Positions 9,448 to 20,400 of a stretch of 64,000 nucleotides of DNA are shown here, piece after piece. Under the pieces are notes generated by a model. It did no database searches and was not told the origin of the DNA. It saw only the letters and a list, made by a program, of their open reading frames with translations. The translations under genes were made by a program, and so were the position numbers. How positions within the stretch are numbered: the stretch's first letter is position 1; each line of letters opens with the position of its first letter. The DNA comes from Thunnus maccoyii (Eukaryota > Chordata > Actinopteri > Scombriformes > Scombridae). The stretch covers positions 25,820,425 to 25,884,424 of the forward strand of contig NC_056546.1 in NCBI RefSeq assembly GCF_910596095.1, written 5' to 3'.

Positions 9448-11386
9448 CTAAAAAAAAAGGAGATAATTAAAGGAAAATTGTTAGACATGCATGTGGATGT
9501 ATTATGTATTCCCATGTACAGATGTTGTTCATCTGACTTTATTTAAAGATGCACTATTTATATATTCATGCAGGTGTGTTACACCACAAACAGCAGAACA
9601 TCATAGATTGGTAAACATGACCATGTGTGTAGTTTGCTGATGACATATTTATGTTTAAATTTTTCAGCCTGTTATCATCAGCTACACAGCTGCCAAATGC
9701 TGCTTTAAAGAAAGTCAAAAAAATCAAGTTTCTAACTGAGTTAACTGCTTCAGTGCTTCCTTTAAGAAAAGAGAAACTGCTATCTTACAATTCCTGACAT
9801 TCTGTGTAAAAATGCATTCTGAGGTTTATCTGACACTAATATGAGTCAGTCAGTATTTTCCAAGTTTATTGTCTTTTTAGTGCAAAATTCCCCCTTTCTG
9901 TTTCCCCGGACAACGCTTCCTTGCTGAGCAGCTGGAATTTTGCACTAAAAAGACTCATTTTGAAAAATATGCAGCTATCTTTAATAGGTTGATTTAGCCA
10001 GTCTGATATTAGCTTCAGCTAAACTTTAGGATGCATTTTCACAATGAACCAGGACTTGTGTTTTGTCCCCCATCACTTACATTTGAATCATGTTAGAAAG
10101 GGATTTCCTCACAGCCAGAATGGAGAAGAGGAAATGATTACTGCAACCAATAACTCCTTAAATGTGCATATTGTCATGTGAGTACTTTATTATGATTAGG
10201 TTGAAAAAATGTGAACATATCCTTTAAGGTGAAGGTGAAGACAAATGTTTGGAAAAGAAAAAAAAAGTGACACTCTCAGACAATTTGGACCAATCATTGT
10301 TTTGGAAAGCATCTTGCCTCTGTAATGTGACCCAACCTTGACTCAAACAAGACGTCATATGTGAGTCATAACACAATGTGAGTCAATTCAACTGTGAAAC
10401 ACTTCTTGCAAAATCTTAAACTTTCTCAAATCTTGGATTCTCCAAAGTGAAGGAATTCCTGCTTCTGGAAATCGAACGTGGTATTTAAGGGAATGAAAAG
10501 AGGCTTTTGAGGAGTGACCACACAAAGATCTGTGTTGCAACTCATGTTACTGTGTAAATGTGCAGTTTCCGTTTACATGAGGACAGGGGCAGGAAGGATT
10601 TCTCAAAGAATCATGTGATCACATCAAAAGCAGAAATTTCAGGTGTGCAACTAAAATGTACTTTCCAGGAAGGTAAAAGCAATTCATTTGTGATAGAAAA
10701 AATATAAGTGGATAAAAGCATTTACTGTCATAAACTAATACATTAAACACACATGAGCTCTACACTCCATCCTTTAGCAGTCAGTAGCAAATGTTTACGG
10801 GTGCTTTAGATAAACAGGCATTATGTTCACACCTAAGAGAACAACAACAAACATATTCACAACCACACACCCCTACCTCTCTGTGTACATGTGAGATCGC
10901 TGTGGCTAGCTCCAGCCCGTCCAGCAGGTTGTTGCCGTCGTAATCGTGCATCTTGAAATAGTGAAGCTGAAGCTCCTGCGGTGACATGTCGTTCTCTGGT
11001 TTGTCGATCACTCCCTCCAAATGCTCCATGATGTGGCTGCAAGATAACACAGAAGTCCAAAACTACAGCTTTTGATTATATGTTGAGTGGGAACACTGCT
11101 GCTGACTGAGTTCAAAGATCACTAGTATGTGCAAATAAGGCCTGAATCATGACTCATGCTTCTGCAGTGCTGGTGTAGAGCACATTTTGAATGTATAAGG
11201 AATCACTCACTCTTTGTCCTGGATCATGTTTTTGTCAAGGCGACCATGGCCCGTTATGTGAGCTGCACTTTCTACGACAGGTGGCTGCTGCTGCTGCTGC
11301 TGCTGCTGCTGCGGATCCACATGAGAGTGAACACTCAGCAGACAGCAGGACAGGAGGAGGAGCACACCACACCTGCTGATCCTCAT
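9316..11386 (-). CDS. mcfd2: Multiple coagulation factor deficiency protein 2 (EF-hand ER-Golgi cargo receptor subunit)
   Basis: In vertebrates MCFD2 is a soluble luminal protein that binds the lectin LMAN1 and carries factor V and VIII from ER to Golgi. Three coding exons on the minus strand (11211-11386, 10877-11036, 9316-9447) give 155 residues. ATG (11384-11386) opens a signal peptide, [21 protein letters not shown]. The mature part has [27 protein letters not shown], a first EF hand (loop [12 protein letters not shown]) and a second (loop [12 protein letters not shown]), ending FAKSLE. Human MCFD2 is 146 residues; the excess is mainly a nine-Gln tract after the signal peptide. Both EF loops keep their acidic ligands. 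It lies head-to-head with ttc7a, as in human. Confidence 0.95.
9448..10876 (-). other. mcfd2 intron with dispersed repeat (family 2)
   Basis: No coding signal. About 9620-10230 is a dispersed repeat: its GTTTTGTCCCCCATCACTTA part (near 10060-10080) recurs inverted near 23235-23260, with further matching sequence around both. A 21-bp inverted repeat lies inside it (9871-9954). Confidence 0.6.
9871..9954. repeat. Perfect 21-bp inverted repeat with 42-nt spacer
   Basis: The arm 9871-9891 (starting GTCTTTTTAGTGC) is exactly reverse-complementary to 9934-9954. The fold is hairpin-like, 84 nt in all. Imperfect pairing continues outward, so it is probably the core of a palindromic mobile element. 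Confidence 0.85.
10877..11036 (-). CDS. mcfd2: mcfd2 coding exon 2 (first EF hand)
   Basis: The acceptor ends CTTGCAG and the exon begins CCACATCATGGAGC, encoding [20 protein letters not shown] and the [12 protein letters not shown] loop. The donor is GAG|GTAGGG, phase 0. Confidence 0.92.
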
Positions 11387-11387
11387 T
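11211..11387 (-). CDS. mcfd2: mcfd2 first coding exon (signal peptide and polyQ)
   Basis: The start codon is only one base inside the exon: minus-strand acceptor CTGCAG precedes AATGAGG, so an upstream noncoding exon is expected. The donor is AAAGA|GTGAGT, phase 2. Nine CAG codons (plus-strand 11285-11311) follow HSHVDP. Confidence 0.88.
11285..11311 (-). repeat. mcfd2: (CAG)9 coding microsatellite in mcfd2
   Basis: Nine uninterrupted CTG units on the plus strand read as CAG, nine Gln, just after the predicted signal peptide cleavage site. Mammalian MCFD2 has no such tract there. Confidence 0.9.
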
Positions 11388-12330
11388 CTGCAGGTGATAG
11401 ACAAAGAGAAGCAGGCAGGCAAAGTTAGATTCAAGATTCAAAATTATTATTGTCACTCCGATTATAAGTAAATAAATAAGTAAAATCATGTAAAATACTA
11501 TGGCTGGGAGGCCATTACAGAAAAACAGTAAATAAATATATATAAAAAGACAAAAAATATAATAACAAAATATAAAAAGCAATACATATGACGACATATA
11601 AAATGAAAAATATATACATTTTAAAAATATATATATAAAAAGAGACAGAATCAAGGCACAAAAAGGTTGCATATACAATCATTGGCATATGGTATATGCA
11701 AATTCAATACTTGTGTCCTGTATTCTATAAATCTATGATGGACATCACATTTAAGTATCCTATTTATATACATAAAGTTAAAATACATGATTATACTTTT
11801 CAACATTCTGTAATTCAGTTCTCACTCGCACTTTTCATTCATATTTCCAAGTGTTGAGCTCAAATAAGCATTAATAGATTCTTAATTCTAGGGGGCTCTA
11901 CTGTCTGATTAGAGGCACAACAGCTTTAGACAAGACTTCAGAGAGCTGGCTCTATCAGACAACTACATCATGTTGCTAAAAAAAGAAGAAAAAATACCAT
12001 AAAGTCACTACTGTGAATCACACTTGTGCACCATACGTTTAAAGGCATGTAAACATTGATAAGAGGAAAAGAAATTCAAAAAAACATCACACAAGCAATG
12101 CTTGTCTATGGGCTGTGAAAATATCAGATTGGACTAGTTATAAACGTTATGCAACTAATATGATGATAACTAGAGAGCAGAAGTGAAACATGCATTAACG
12201 TTAGCCACAGACAGCTGGTTCACAGCCCCAAGCTTCATTTAACACTACGTTGAAATGACAAAGCCCGTTCAGAGCGCAAACTACTGCATGGCTTACTGTG
12301 ATATGAACTTAAAAAAGGCTATTTCCGTAC

Positions 12331-12540
12331 CTACTTCAGAATAGTTTGTGTCTTCACCTGACTCCGTGGACAGTTGTGTTGTTTGCTGGCAACAATGAGC
12401 GGTGTCAGATTTTCGGACCAAGTGGCTCGCCGTAGTCCGACTTGGACACGACAGCTCATTACGATTGGTCAGAAGGATCAGAGAGTGCACAAGTGAGGCG
12501 AGAGGATTCCCTCTTTCACCGTCCATAAACTACAGGGTCA
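12331..12540 (-). other. mcfd2: Candidate noncoding first exon of mcfd2
   Basis: A minus-strand donor AAGTAG|GTACGG has its last exon base at 12331, upstream of the coding exons. The first coding exon begins one base before the ATG, so a 5' UTR exon is needed in this area. The upstream boundary is not visible; 12540 is only a guess. Confidence 0.3.
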
Positions 12541-12706
12541 CATTTAGCTTTCAACGACGGGGTTACATTTTTATTACACATTTACACATGTTTCAATATG
12601 TTGTTTAAGGTTATAGGAAGATTTTGATACTGCTACAACATTTAGAAATGTCTTCAATTAGGTGACAAATGCTTCCTTTTTTGTGCATGTGTCGCAGCTA
12701 CAGGAT

Positions 12707-12800
12707 GGATGGGCCGAAGGAACCATTATTGAAATTATCGCGAGATGTAACCCGAAATCTACCCGTAACCTCGCGAGAGTTCGTCCCCCCCGGCCCATCC
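12707..12800. promoter_or_regulatory. Probable mcfd2/ttc7a divergent promoter: two TCGCGAGA elements within inverted-repeat arms
   Basis: TCGCGAGA occurs at 12738-12745 and 12771-12778. GGATGGGCCG (12707-12716) is reverse-complementary to CGGCCCATCC (12791-12800). TCTCGCGAGA-type elements are known in housekeeping and bidirectional promoters. The site lies between the minus-strand mcfd2 and plus-strand ttc7a starts. Which gene(s) it drives is inference. Confidence 0.55.
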
Positions 12801-14350
12801 AACCTTAAACAGAGGTTTGTATTGCACGTTGGGAAGTTGTGAAGTTTCTTGAGTAAATTATTATATGTTATTATCAAAAGCTAACATTTATCTGACAATA
12901 TACTGAAATATGTGTTCACACTTTACGTGTGGCACTTTCCAACGGACAACGTATTTGACGACGTGAACTATCTTGACGGAGGAAACACCTTTGAGGTGAC
13001 TCTATCACTGCGTCAGCAGGGGGAGTGAAGCACCAGCTGCTCAGCTGTCAAATCCACACCACAGACAGGAGCACGCTGTGTGTCTGTATGTGTGGTCTGC
13101 TGCGCCGGGGAAGCGTCGTTTTATGACAAGCAAATGTCAAGTTTCCAGAGAGAAAATGACGCTGCTAAATCTCTATTCAGAAGGCTTGAGGTTTCATTTT
13201 ATGTCATAAAGTAGCTGCCCTTAGTAAAACCCCTCAGTAGCCAGTGACCCCTGTCTCCTTGTTCTAACCCTGTTGTGATTTAGAGCAAATGCAAATCTTT
13301 GTTTTTAATTGTAGTTTAATTTGTGTGAAAGTCTCCTTCTTCCCTCAGTTCAACAGTCTTTCCCAGATAAGGGCGCTGCACTATGTTAGTTTGTACCTTT
13401 TACTGTTGATACAGTGCAATAGCTGACAGATGTATCATTTTGTAACTGAGCCAGGAGGAAGTTAGCCAATGCTGCTGCAGCTGAACGCCCAGATCAGGGA
13501 GCAAGCCAAGCAATTAGGAATTGAATTTTTTTTCAATGAACTCATTAATGAAATGAACACTGAACGCAACAGCACCGTATATGCATGCATCCTGCCTTCT
13601 TTTGAGTGACACACACTATAGGAGATGCAGCTTTCTTTGCATTGCTGTTTCTTAAGCTCCACCTGATCCAGTTAAAGTGTTAACGGAAAAGATTAAGGAC
13701 ATGGATGTTAAGAAGAGGACGCCCTCCCTTTAACTTCCAACAGCTACAGATCAAGCCCTTTCAAAATGCCACACTCATTTCAAGCAAAACCCTCTACTGA
13801 CAGAAGTCACTAATGCATACAGTAGACTGACCAAATGCCAAAAAAATGCCATTTATGCATAATAGTGTGCTCTGTATTAAATATGCATAGTAAAGTGCTG
13901 CAAGATGACACCAAAGACATAACAGAAGTTGAAGTTCACGGTGTAAAGGACGAGTTTGCTTTCTGAATACTGCAGAACCTTGTTAAATGGAAAAAAGACT
14001 CACAGTGGGCATACTGTCAAAAACAAATTAATGTTACAATAAAAGTAAACATGTTCCCACGTTGAAAAGCAAAAACAAACAAAAAAACAAAACAAAAACA
14101 AGACCTGTATATCAGAATATCTATATGATAAACAACTAATTATTTTTATGTATTTGTTGTTTGATCTGTTTTTTACATATCTGTTTAACTTGTGCGTTGT
14201 GGATTTTGTGTTTTATGACCTGTGTTTGTAGAAACCCACACCCCACCCCCACCGCTCCGCACTCAAAGATTACATATTTATTTCTCCTGGTAGTCTGCAG
14301 TTACTCCTATCGTGTCCGGGGAGTACAGTCACCACCGGGACAGAGCGACG
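12801..14350 (+). other. Upstream region and 5' UTR of ttc7a
   Basis: No coding signal. The GC content rises just before the ttc7a ATG, with CACCCCACCCCCACCGC near 14240. The transcription start cannot be placed. A noncoding upstream exon is possible. Confidence 0.45.
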
Positions 14351-14480
14351 ATGGCATCCCGCGTCTCCTTCACTCAGCTCCGGCTGGAAGCGGAGCTGGA
14401 GCGATGCCGGGCCGAGTGCCAGTGGGATAAGATGCCGAATATCATCGACCAGATGCAGGCAGCGCGGATCCACGAGGACG
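14351..14480 (+). CDS. ttc7a: ttc7a exon 1 (start codon)
   Basis: ATG in context GCGACGATGG. Encodes [20 protein letters not shown] and on to RIHED, codons 1-43 plus one base. Donor [18 protein letters not shown] is the conserved TTC7 N-terminal motif. Confidence 0.92.
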
Positions 14481-17400
14481 GTGAGTGGTCTGGTCAACAC
14501 CTGGAGGGTTTTAGTGGAGATGTCTCCTACTGCTTCCTGACTGTTTTCCCTGTTCACTGATCTGCACACTGCAAAAAAAAAAAAAAAAATATCAGCGCAA
14601 ACATAAAAGTCAGACTGTCCCATATGAGTTTGGGAATCTTGTATCCTCTAGTGAGAGACGGATTCTGCCAAGAGTTAATTCCACTTGTTTTCATGGAAGT
14701 TTGACTTGTGGCAGGAAATTTTGACAAGAGTAAGGGTCAGAGTTTGTTCCAAGAAAATGCTGTATAGAAGAAATACTTTCAAACAAGTGTATTTGCACTG
14801 GGGACATGGAGATGTAATGTATCTCAACCCATATGAAGATTTTAAAAATTTGTGGAAAAACAGGATTTTAAGACTCAGTTAGAATTTAAAGAGTTTGTAC
14901 AGGATGGTTATTTTTTGCAGTGCAGAGACTGCACTGTCCTACACAAGTTGGACTTTGGACTCTCAACAACATATAGTAGGTAGCAGTACTGCTGAGTGTA
15001 CTTAAAAGTTTCATCAGCAAATGTATTCTACTAAAAAATAAGTTGCTTACATCTGTACCAGTGGGTCAGAACAGGGGTCACAGAGGGGTTAGTGGATGGC
15101 TCCAACAATAAAATGTCAACCCTGGAAGTTTACAGTGCACACAATGAGAGAGTCTGTACATGAATGACTGTTGAGATCAAAGAACTCTCCAAAACAGCCC
15201 ACATACAGGATTGACAACTATATTTTATGCAAACCAAGACTGTCCAGTGGACTATTCACTGGCTGTCTTTGTCCTTGAAATCCTTCCACACTGAACATGT
15301 GCCCAAAGAAACGCAAACACACTTATCATCATCTGCCTCATAAAGCATTACTTTGGTAAGTCACTAATGCACCTGCCCCCATGTCTCACTGTAGCAGAGT
15401 AAATATGAGTTCAGGTGACTTGACTGAACCACACTGCAAGTCTGCTCTTATTGTGCCCATAACTGGCTGACAGTGCAGACCAGCTGTTTCTCCCTGCTTG
15501 CACATGCACTGAAGTGTTAAATCAATGCGGTATTATTGTGTGCACGCATGGTTCACATTTGCTGACAGTGAGTGTACATGGAAGGCGCGGTGCACGAGGA
15601 GAGTTAGATTTTGATTAGAGATAGAGGAACCTCATGACAGGTAAACAAGGAAGCACTTAAACTTGTGTATAAAATCCACCATAAACGGGTTAAAGGCAAC
15701 CATTGGTGGTGTTCTCTGCAATCTTGTCCGTAGTGTGATTTGCAGTTTTACTTTGGATGATTATCCAAAGTTAGATAATGTTTTCATTTGGATGTAATAG
15801 TCAAATTTGATGTTGGTTAGACGGAAAGAGCAAAGATTACAGAATTTTGCCATTTTGTCACCAAAATCCAGCAACATAACAGTGAGAATTCAAAGGTAGA
15901 GGAGGCTAATATGATTCAGGCCTGTGGCTACCATTAAGGATATATGGGGTCATATCTGTTGTATTTCCTCTGGGAATTTAGGGGTTTTAGCAACTTTCTG
16001 GGAAAACATTTTACAATTAGAATACATGGTGGGTATTTCATAGGCTGATTCCAGTATTTTTAGACTCAGTATATTTAAAGATACTCTATGGCATTTTCTT
16101 GAAAAGTGTTTTCAGTGTTTCTCACCAAAAAGCATTGTGTGTGAGACCTGACAAACATGTTGAATACATTTCCTCCCTCATAAAACATTTGCAAAGCCTT
16201 TTTTTTTCATATTTTGAAAGCAGTGTAGTTAACTTCCTTATTTGCACAGTAGCTAGCAGTCTTCCTCCTCACTGCTTTTTATAGGCACATTGCTAACTTT
16301 CTTGGCGTCATTCTGCCACCAGCTGTCAATCAAAGTAATAGCCTGACACTGGCTGCTGGAAAGTGTTTTGCATCAACACGCATTTGTGTTCACAAGATAC
16401 TAATAATTCAGGGACCGGCTTGCAAAAACATTGCTCCATTGTGCTACGAGTGGCGATAGTGGTGAAAAACTCCACAGGGTAGCTTTAAATTTGAAACAGA
16501 ATTTAGGCCTTCATGTTGGTAAATAAAATGTATGTAAAAGATTATTGAACAGTTAAGTAAAAACATAACATAAAAAGCCCAAATAATTATGAGGGTTTTT
16601 TTTCTTTTGGTATCTGGTCTCATTTTCCGGAGGGTAGGGAACACTGTACAGTATGTGGTCAAACAGTAAATGTGTGTGTTTTGTATTTTGGTTAAAGGGC
16701 GTTTAACTTTATCTGGACTGTACATCTGCTCTCAACCATCATGATCGCTTTAATCCACCTTCACATTCAGTAAAATCCATCGCTAAGAGCAAGAAGTTCC
16801 TGCCTATTTTCTTCAAACATAATTCTGGGGAATTGAGGAAATCACCAGCTGAAGGCAGACCTAATAAGATTAGAGAAAATGTGTACACCAAAAAGTAAAA
16901 TGACAACGATAATCACAAAATGACTCCTGGAGCACAATGAGATTGTTTTAGTCAAACTCAGGGATGGATTTTCTTTCATCACTTTATGAAGCCAAACATA
17001 TTTCTTTTATTGAAGAACACTATCACCGCTTTCCAAAGACTAGGCTCCAACTTGTGTGAAATCATTAAATAGCTCTTGCTGTGGTTTTGGGCTGAGACAT
17101 GTCCTGCTGTTTTTCCCTCACCTTCCCCCTCATTGATAGCTTTAGCCTTGGCTATGCTGATAAAACGAACTGGCAAACATGTCAAGTGTATCAGGACATA
17201 AACACTGCTCACAGAGCTGGCGTCAGAACACACACACACACGGAGGATGAAAAAGTTAAACAGGAAGGCTTTAATCGAGTGTGTGTGTACACAAAAACTG
17301 AGCTTTACTACAGAGTCAGTTTACTGTATGTGTAAACTTTAATCCGTAATTCATCATTTGATTCAGTGTAGGTAGACGTGGAGTGCTTATCATATGATTA

Positions 17401-20400
17401 TGGTGTTACAGCTATTTATGGGGAGTATCAGGGAAATGGAAACTGTAGCTTTTAAATAGACTGCAGGCATATTTGAACTGCTCTCCTCAAGCCGGTGGGA
17501 AAAGCTGTTTTTAATGGACTGAGTGAGGTTTGCTTTGGCTACAGAAACAAATGACCTGTGACCCTGTGCTCAAACCTTTTCCAAAAAACTTTGTTCACTT
17601 TTAACTTTTTCAATCCCGCCCCCCCCCACAGATGATTACGGGACATTGCTGATGGCTGAGGTGCTGCTGGAGGAGTGCCTGCAGGAAAACATCGACCTAT
17701 TACGGAGCTCCACACCTTTGATAGACAAGACACAGCCCAGACTGTGCCGGGCCAAAGGTCACCTCAACACCATCCTGAGCCGAGGCCGTCTCACAGTCAG
17801 TCACAGGGTTATTCAGGGTTCCTCCCATAATTATAGATTCCTCTCTGTCTCTGTGAAGTTTATTTTCTTTAATAAACTCTGTTAAACCAAATAAAGGAAG
17901 TGTTAAACCATCATGGCACAGAGCACAGGAAGCTTTTTACACAAATCTCTTCCTCTGTTTTGCTCCAGTTATTTCCAACCATTTGATTCCTTCTTGTCCT
18001 TCAGCCCAGGTACTTGAACGAGGCTCTGCTGCTGATGGCCAAAGTGAACTATGTGCAGGGTCGGTACCGGGATGCCCAGGGAATGTGTGCCAGGGTGGGA
18101 CTGGAGGAGCTGACACAGGACGACCAACCGATCTACCACCTCCGACTGCTGGCTGAGGCTTTTGTCATTAAAGGTACCTGAGGTCTCTCAAAACTTAAAG
18201 GGAAAGCCAGGTTTCATAAAAATTTATTTTGATATCTTTGGCCATCATTCTTACTGGAAATGATGACATTATACTCAAGTTAATTGTTGAAGTCTGGGAA
18301 TGCAACATCCCTAAAAGGAAGTCTGATGGGAAAGTAATAAAAGAGAAATAGAGGGTGAATGCTTAAATTACTGCCCAACCTGTCTGGCCCAGACTGCTCG
18401 TTTTTTTGTGATGTCTCTCCAGATCTCAGCAGTTACTTTGGTGAGAACGATGTTAAGAAAAAGACTTAAAAATGATTTCTTTCTATTTTAAAGTGGCGTC
18501 AATCAATATTTTTATTGTGTATGTATCAAATGTCAGAGGTGTCACTCATAGCGATGAACCTACATAAAACTATAACCCAACACTCTTTTAGGCCTTCAAG
18601 AACTTTATAGCAAGTTTACCGTTCATTGTTTACCTGTCTGGCCCACAACTTTACTGTTTTGGTTCATTCTCACTGCTTTTGTCGTCTGCAGCCAGTCAAC
18701 TGTTTTCAGAGAAAAAGCTCTAAAAGCCCACTTTACACTACCTGCTCATATGTTAGTGTTGTGTTTGCAGTTTGTTTACATTGTCCACAACTGGCCAAAA
18801 AAGAGAGAGAGGGGTATGACATGCAATGAAGAGGTATACCACATAATCGTGGATGTTGCAGTTGCATCTGAGAAAAGCACAAGATCATTATAAGACTGTA
18901 AAAAAAGATAGTTAGCAATATTAACCAAGAAACTAGAATTTTCCTTTAAAGATGCTGCATGAATCAGTTTAACTTCCAAGTCATTATCACCTTTACAGAC
19001 TTCATAATGATAACTATAACCAGATCAACTGACACTGACATTTACAGCTTTAAGAGGGTATTATATTCCAGCACCAATGGAGCTCAAGGTTTTAAAAGTA
19101 ATTCAAATGTATCGATTAGGACAAAAACTGCTACGGCACTGCTCTCTATTAATTGAAACTTCCAAGCATTTTTCATGTCTAGCCACACACCAATCAATGA
19201 TATGACATATTTTGCTATTCACATTTAAAGGAACATACTTGCTATGACATCACTAATTGAGTAGTGGCCAGAAGTTAAAATGCTTTGTAACAAATTGCCA
19301 AAACAGTGCAGCAGCAGTTATTAAATCTGTGAAATTCTGTGTTGTCACCCTGTAAAAGTGTTTTATGTTTGTAGATGGTGTAAGGCCAATGGAAAAAAAA
19401 GTGTAACGTGGTTGTTGGTTGTTCTGAATAAAGTCACGTACTCCCAGCGCCAGAGAGGGAGATAGGGCAGAGTTGCAATGACAGCAAGCAGTGGTGTTCA
19501 TGGGAAGTGCAGTTTTAACCCTTAAGACCGCATGGCTGTTTGCCAAACATTCCTACATACCTCAAGTCGATTTATTGTTTATGGGACTCAGACTGTACTA
19601 CAAATCAAAAAATATTGCTTGTAAACTTTTCAGAACATAGTATTAACAATAATCCCAGCTGTGATGTGACGGTGTTTATATCAAACAGCCCCCGCTGCAC
19701 TCAGACACGGAGCTGAGCAGATTGCTGTTTGCTTGTTTATTTAAAGTTAATTAAACGTGTCACGTGCCCAAACAACTTCACACTTGACACTGCACTTCCC
19801 TGGGTCCTCAGCAGTACACCCGCCAAGTGTGAAGTCGAGTCACAACCCAGAAGCCCCGCCCCGCTGTGATGTGACAGTGTTTGTATCAAACACCCCCCGC
19901 TGCACTCAGACACAAAGCTGAGCGGCTTGCTGCGTTCAAAGTGTATTAATATTAAACATGTCTTTGTTTATTTGTGCTTTAGAATGTAACCGCCGTGAAA
20001 CAATCAGAAAATAACGTTATATTTCTGTCATTCACAGGCTTTCTGTCTCTCAGAGAAAGCTTTCTTTCTCTCTGTCGCTCGCTTGCCCTCTCAGCTCACT
20101 CGCCTTCTCTCTCTTTTTCTCTTGTCTTTTTTAAAATTAGTCAAGAACCCGACAACAAAGCCAAACTTGTAACATTATCAAACGAAGAGAGATGCCGTCG
20201 ACCATAGCAGAGCACAGAAGCCCTGCTGTTCACCTGTTTATTCCAAGTTTATTAATATTAAATGTGTCGTGTGTCCAAATTGCACCAAATTTTGACAATG
20301 CACTCCCTTGTATCCCCAACATTACACCCGCCAAGTGTGAAGTAGATCGGATGAACGGTTCTTGAGATATGCGAAGGACAAACATACAGACAGACAGACA

